A DNA stretch of 64,000 bases from Streptomyces sp. NBC_00483 (lineage in GTDB: Bacteria > Actinomycetota > Actinomycetes > Streptomycetales > Streptomycetaceae), in the NCBI RefSeq assembly GCF_036013745.1, contig NZ_CP107880.1, forward strand, positions 5,394,001 to 5,458,000, read 5' to 3'. Shown one piece after another: positions 60,807-64,000 of this stretch (position 1 is the stretch's first letter; each line of letters opens with the position of its first letter). Both the position numbers and the translations under genes were made by a program. The notes below the pieces were generated by a model. It was not told the DNA's origin. It searched no databases and saw only the letters and a program-made list of their open reading frames with translations.

Positions 60807-61670
60807 TTACGCCGCGTGCACCGTGAACGCAGCCGTCCTGACCTCCCCGTCGTGCTTGAAGTCAAGGAAGAGCCGGTAGGTCCCCGCGCTCGGTGCGGTC
60901 GCGGTGAAGGAAACCTCCGGCCCCGGCCTGCCGTCGTGCGGGTGAACGTGAAGGTACGCGAGGTCACCGGAGCGCAGCGCGACCAGGTGACCGTACGCGC
61001 CGAGGTAGGGCTCCAGATCGGTGACGGGCCGCCCGTCCTTGTAGACGCCGAGCGTCAGTTCGCGCGGGGCCCCCGGCCGCAGCGCCCCCTCGATCCGCAC
61101 CTCGTACCCGTCGCCGACGGTCGCCCGCGCGGCGTGTTCCGGCAGCGGCTCGGGCGCGTACGTCCCCGCGACGCCGAGCCCCGCGCCGAGCGTGAGCCCC
61201 TCCTTCTCGCCCTGTGGCGTGAAGTCCGCGAAGACCCGGTAGTCGCCCGCCTTCGGCAGCGAGACGGGCGTGGACCACGTCCCGTCGGCGGCGCGCACGG
61301 GATGCAGATGCCGGTACGCGGTCAGGTCCCGCGAGGCCACGATCAGGTGCAGCTCCTTGTCGTTCTCCTCCTTGTACGAGGTCACGGGTTTGCCGGTGGC
61401 GTCCTTGCGAATGGTGAAGCGGAGCTCGCCGCTCCTGCCGGGCAGCCGGTCCTTCTCCAGGTCGAGCGAGTAGCCCCGGTCGGACACCTGGAGTCCGCCG
61501 GGCACGGCGTTCGTCGTCGGGGCCTCGGCCGGCTCCGCGTGTCCGCCGTGCTCCGCGGCCGGCTGCTTCTCGGCGGTGACGGGCGAGACGCCGCTGCCCA
61601 CTCCGTACGCGGTCCCGAACGTGGCGGCTACGGCGGCGGCGAAGGCGGTGATCTTCAGTCCGGTACGCAT
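60807..61670 (-). CDS. Secreted copper-associated protein
   Basis: A 287-residue exported protein. A signal peptide (ITAFAAAVAATFGTAYGVGS) is followed by a His/Glu-rich linker (AEHGGHAEPAEAP) and two beta domains, each ending in a His-Pro motif: AYRHLHPVRAADG near residue 120 and AYLHVHPHDGRPG near residue 240. These His clusters suit metal binding. The gene faces copA, and its promoter carries a CsoR-type box between TTGACT and TATCTT, so copper induction is expected. Ribosome site GAGGAG. The exact family is not clear to me. Confidence 0.75.
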   Translation of the reverse strand: MRTGLKITAFAAAVAATFGTAYGVGSGVSPVTAEKQPAAEHGGHAEPAEAPTTNAVPGGLQVSDRGYSLDLEKDRLPGRSGELRFTIRKDATGKPVTSYKEENDKELHLIVASRDLTAYRHLHPVRAADGTWSTPVSLPKAGDYRVFADFTPQGEKEGLTLGAGLGVAGTYAPEPLPEHAARATVGDGYEVRIEGALRPGAPRELTLGVYKDGRPVTDLEPYLGAYGHLVALRSGDLAYLHVHPHDGRPGPEVSFTATAPSAGTYRLFLDFKHDGEVRTAAFTVHAA

Positions 61671-61696
61671 GACGACTCCTCGGTAGGATGCCTATG

Positions 61697-61724
61697 AAGA
61701 TACCCCTAGGGGGTATGAAGTCAA
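61697..61724 (-). promoter_or_regulatory. Copper-regulated promoter with CsoR box (reverse)
   Basis: On the reverse strand TTGACT (61724-61719) and TATCTT (61702-61697) are 16 nt apart. The dyad ATACCCC-TAG-GGGGTAT at 61700-61716 fills the spacer. This is the CsoR operator form; apo-CsoR would repress. Confidence 0.8.
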
Positions 61725-61737
61725 GCCGGACCCGGCC

Positions 61738-61766
61738 TTGCGATCGATACCCCCTAGGGGTATAAA
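61738..61766 (+). promoter_or_regulatory. copA promoter with CsoR box
   Basis: TTGCGA (61738-61743) and TATAAA (61761-61766) are 17 nt apart, with ATACCCC-CTA-GGGGTAT at 61747-61763 in the spacer. The two boxes, 47 nt apart start to start, control the divergent pair. Confidence 0.82.
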
Positions 61767-61819
61767 TGGATCTCATTAGGGGGTACCTGCCCCGGGTACC
61801 TGTTCATCGAGGAGGCAGC

Positions 61820-64000
61820 ATGTCGGCGCACACCGTCGCCCCGCCCGCGCAGGTGGAACTCGCCATCGGCGGCATGACCTGCGCGTCGTGCGCCGCCCGC
61901 ATCGAGAAGAAGCTGAACCGGATGGACGGCGTCGAGGCGACCGTCAACTACGCGACCGAGAAGGCCAAGGTCAGCTTCGACGGCGGCATCGAGGTCGCGG
62001 ACCTGATCGCCACCGTCGAGGCCACCGGCTACACGGCACAGGAGCCCGCACCGCCCGCCCAGGCGGCGGAAGCCCCCGAGGAGGGCGACGAACTCCGGCC
62101 GCTGCGCCAGCGGCTGATCACCGCCGTCGTGCTCGCCGCCCCGGTCGTCGCCATGGCGATGATCCCCGCCCTCCAGTTCGAGTACTGGCAGTGGCTGTCC
62201 CTGACGCTCGCCGCGCCCGTCGTCACGTACGCGGCCTGGCCCTTCCACAAGGCGGCGTTCACGAACGCGCGGCACGGGGCCGCGACGATGGACACGCTGG
62301 TCTCGGTCGGGGTCTCCGCCGCGTTCCTGTGGTCGCTGTGGGCGCTGTTCTTCGGCACGGCCGGCGAGCCCGGCATGACGCACCCCTTCGAGCTGACCAT
62401 CGGGCGCAGTGACGGCGCCGGGAACATCTACCTGGAGGCCGCCGCCGGAGTCACCGCCTTCATCCTCGCGGGCCGCTACTTCGAGGCGCGCTCGAAGCGG
62501 AAGGCGGGCGCCGCGCTCAGGGCGCTGCTGCACCTGGGTGCCAAGAACGTGACCGTCGTACGCGGCGGTGGGCGCGAGGAGACCGTCCCCGTAAGCGAGT
62601 TGAAGGTCGGCGACCGCTTCCTGGTCCGCCCCGGCGAGAAGATCGCCACGGACGGCGCCGTCGTCGAGGGCACCTCCGCCGTGGACGCCTCCATGCTCAC
62701 CGGCGAGTCCGTGCCCGTGGAGGTCGCGACCGGGGACGCGGTCACGGGCGCGACGCTGAACGTCGGCGGACGCCTCGTCGTCGAGGCCACCCGCGTCGGC
62801 GCCGACACGCAACTCGCCCGCATGGCGAAGCTCGTCGAGGACGCGCAGAACGGCAAGGCCGCAGCCCAGCGCCTCGCCGACAAGATCTCCGCGGTGTTCG
62901 TCCCGGTCGTCATCGCGCTCGCCATCGCCACGCTCGGCTTCTGGCTGGGCAACGGGGCGGGGTGGACGGCCGCGTTCACCGCAGCCGTCGCCGTCCTGAT
63001 CATCGCCTGCCCGTGCGCCCTCGGGCTCGCGACGCCCACCGCCCTCATGGTCGGCACCGGTCGCGGCGCCCAGCTCGGCGTCCTCATCAAGGGCCCGGAG
63101 GTCCTGGAGACCACTCGTAAGGTCGACACGATCGTCCTCGACAAGACCGGAACCGTCACCACCGGACGTATGACGCTGCTCGGCGCGCACACCGCCGATG
63201 GCGTCGAGCGGGCCGAAGTGCTGCGCCTCGCCGGGGCGTTGGAGCACGCGTCCGAGCACCCGATCGCGCAGGCCGTGGCGGCGGGGGCGGCGGCCGAGGT
63301 CGGGGCGCTGCCGGCGCCCGAGGACTTCGTGAACGTCGCGGGGCTCGGGGTCCAGGGGGTCGTGGACGGGCACGCGGTGCTGGTCGGGCGCGAGAAGTTG
63401 CTGGGGGAGTGGGAGATCCGGCTGCCGGAGGGGCTCGCGCGGGCGAAGGCCGAGGCCGAGGAGGCCGGGCGTACGGCGATCGCCGTGGCCTGGGACGGCG
63501 AGGCGCGTGCGGTGCTCGAGGTGGCCGACGCGGTGAAGGAGACCAGCGCGGAGGCCGTCCGGCGGCTGCGGGGGCTCGGGCTGCGGCCGGTGCTGCTGAC
63601 CGGGGACAACGAGGCGGTCGCCCGTTCCGTGGCGGCGGAGGTCGGGATCACGGATCCGGCGGACGTCATCGCGGAGGTGCTGCCGCAGGACAAGGTCGAC
63701 GTCGTCAAGCGCCTTCAGGACGAGGGGCGTTCGGTGGCCATGGTCGGCGACGGAGTCAACGACGCGGCGGCGCTCGCGCAGGCGGATCTCGGTCTTGCGA
63801 TGGGGACGGGGACCGATGCGGCGATCGAGGCGGGTGACCTGACGCTCGTACGAGGTGACCTGCGGTCGGCCGTGGACGCGATTCGGCTTTCGCGGCGGAC
63901 GCTGAACACGATCAAGAGCAACCTGTTCTGGGCGTTCGCGTACAACGTGGCGGCGGTTCCGCTGGCCGCGGCGGGGTTGTTGAACCCGATGATCGCGGGG
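61820..64000 (+). CDS. copA: Copper-exporting P1B-type ATPase CopA (3' end beyond window)
   Basis: 727 codons are visible and the frame is open at the window edge. One N-terminal heavy-metal domain has [14 protein letters not shown] (Cys-21, Cys-24). Then come six or more helices, the phosphatase loop [10 protein letters not shown], the copper-path [13 protein letters not shown] (CPC at residues 397-399), the phosphorylation site [10 protein letters not shown] (Asp-441), the P1B His-Pro in ASEHPIAQ, and [16 protein letters not shown]. It pumps Cu(I) out of the cytoplasm. Ribosome site GGAGG. Its promoter carries a CsoR-type box, so copper should induce it. Confidence 0.95.
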   Translation, partial: MSAHTVAPPAQVELAIGGMTCASCAARIEKKLNRMDGVEATVNYATEKAKVSFDGGIEVADLIATVEATGYTAQEPAPPAQAAEAPEEGDELRPLRQRLITAVVLAAPVVAMAMIPALQFEYWQWLSLTLAAPVVTYAAWPFHKAAFTNARHGAATMDTLVSVGVSAAFLWSLWALFFGTAGEPGMTHPFELTIGRSDGAGNIYLEAAAGVTAFILAGRYFEARSKRKAGAALRALLHLGAKNVTVVRGGGREETVPVSELKVGDRFLVRPGEKIATDGAVVEGTSAVDASMLTGESVPVEVATGDAVTGATLNVGGRLVVEATRVGADTQLARMAKLVEDAQNGKAAAQRLADKISAVFVPVVIALAIATLGFWLGNGAGWTAAFTAAVAVLIIACPCALGLATPTALMVGTGRGAQLGVLIKGPEVLETTRKVDTIVLDKTGTVTTGRMTLLGAHTADGVERAEVLRLAGALEHASEHPIAQAVAAGAAAEVGALPAPEDFVNVAGLGVQGVVDGHAVLVGREKLLGEWEIRLPEGLARAKAEAEEAGRTAIAVAWDGEARAVLEVADAVKETSAEAVRRLRGLGLRPVLLTGDNEAVARSVAAEVGITDPADVIAEVLPQDKVDVVKRLQDEGRSVAMVGDGVNDAAALAQADLGLAMGTGTDAAIEAGDLTLVRGDLRSAVDAIRLSRRTLNTIKSNLFWAFAYNVAAVPLAAAGLLNPMIAG

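Overview
This is GC-rich actinobacterial DNA from a Streptomyces chromosome. The evidence is strong third-position G/C codon bias, GTG and TTG starts, many apparently leaderless starts (a TANNNT hexamer 6-7 nt before the start codon), and marker families such as MsiK, HbpS/SenS/SenR, a CdgB-like GGDEF protein, XRE/DUF397 pairs and a lone GroEL under tandem CIRCE operators. From memory, the gene order resembles the conserved core around msiK-nagKA-otsAB-groEL2-murQ in S. coelicolor. I see no insertion sequence, prophage, CRISPR array or rRNA. The window looks like core chromosome with scattered lineage-specific genes.

Layout. 0-5 kb: end of a TrmH-type RNA methyltransferase, a DoxX membrane protein, a nucleotidyltransferase, the multi-sugar ABC ATPase gene msiK and a tRNA-Thr(TGT). 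5-15 kb: MHYT protein, FAD oxidoreductase, thioredoxin-like lipoprotein, small-molecule kinase, acetyltransferases (one a MarR-GNAT fusion with a perfect operator palindrome), a TetR/SnoaL pair, quinone-oxidoreductase and phytoene-desaturase-like genes, and a pentapeptide-repeat protein. 15-18.6 kb: haem/redox-sensing hbpS facing senS-senR. 18.6-25.6 kb: ankyrin protein, beta-propeller lipoprotein, convergent overlapping M1 and M4 metallopeptidases, TerD, ArfB and a flavin reductase. 25.7-28.7 kb: diguanylate cyclase under a BldD-like palindrome, and a CBM35-like protein.

28.7-33.5 kb: sugar kinase and the nagK-nagA amino-sugar operon under a DasR-type dre site, facing an orphan sugar-binding lipoprotein. 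33.5-38.7 kb: trehalose genes otsB/otsA (convergent, overlapping), a sortase-anchored surface protein and glucosyl-3-phosphoglycerate synthase. 38.8-43.4 kb: a SAM-I riboswitch before a threonine-synthase-family gene and a ubiquitin-like sulfur carrier (best read as a MetM/MetO-type homocysteine system), then a cold-shock gene and groEL. 43.4-49.9 kb: SDR/TetR pair, Uma2 protein, winged-helix protein, XRE/DUF397 pair and small membrane or secreted proteins. 49.9-53.6 kb: N-acetylmuramic acid genes murR-like, murQ and murP. 53.7-60 kb: small conserved genes, an MFS exporter, an HD phosphohydrolase, a HelR-type RNA polymerase motor ATPase and 1.2 kb of repeats. 60-64 kb: cutC with its own dre-like site, then a secreted metal-handling protein and copA facing each other, each with a CsoR-type box in its promoter spacer.

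How it fits together. Amino-sugar and cell-wall recycling (nagKA, murRQP, possibly cutC and the orphan binding protein using MsiK) is a recurring theme. Stress functions (HbpS/SenSR, GroEL, CspA, trehalose, copper efflux, HelR) form the second. A family of about 48-bp palindromic intergenic repeats occurs at least 14 times and expands into a tandem array near 59.7-60.0 kb. It supplies stop codons or C-terminal codons to neighbouring genes.
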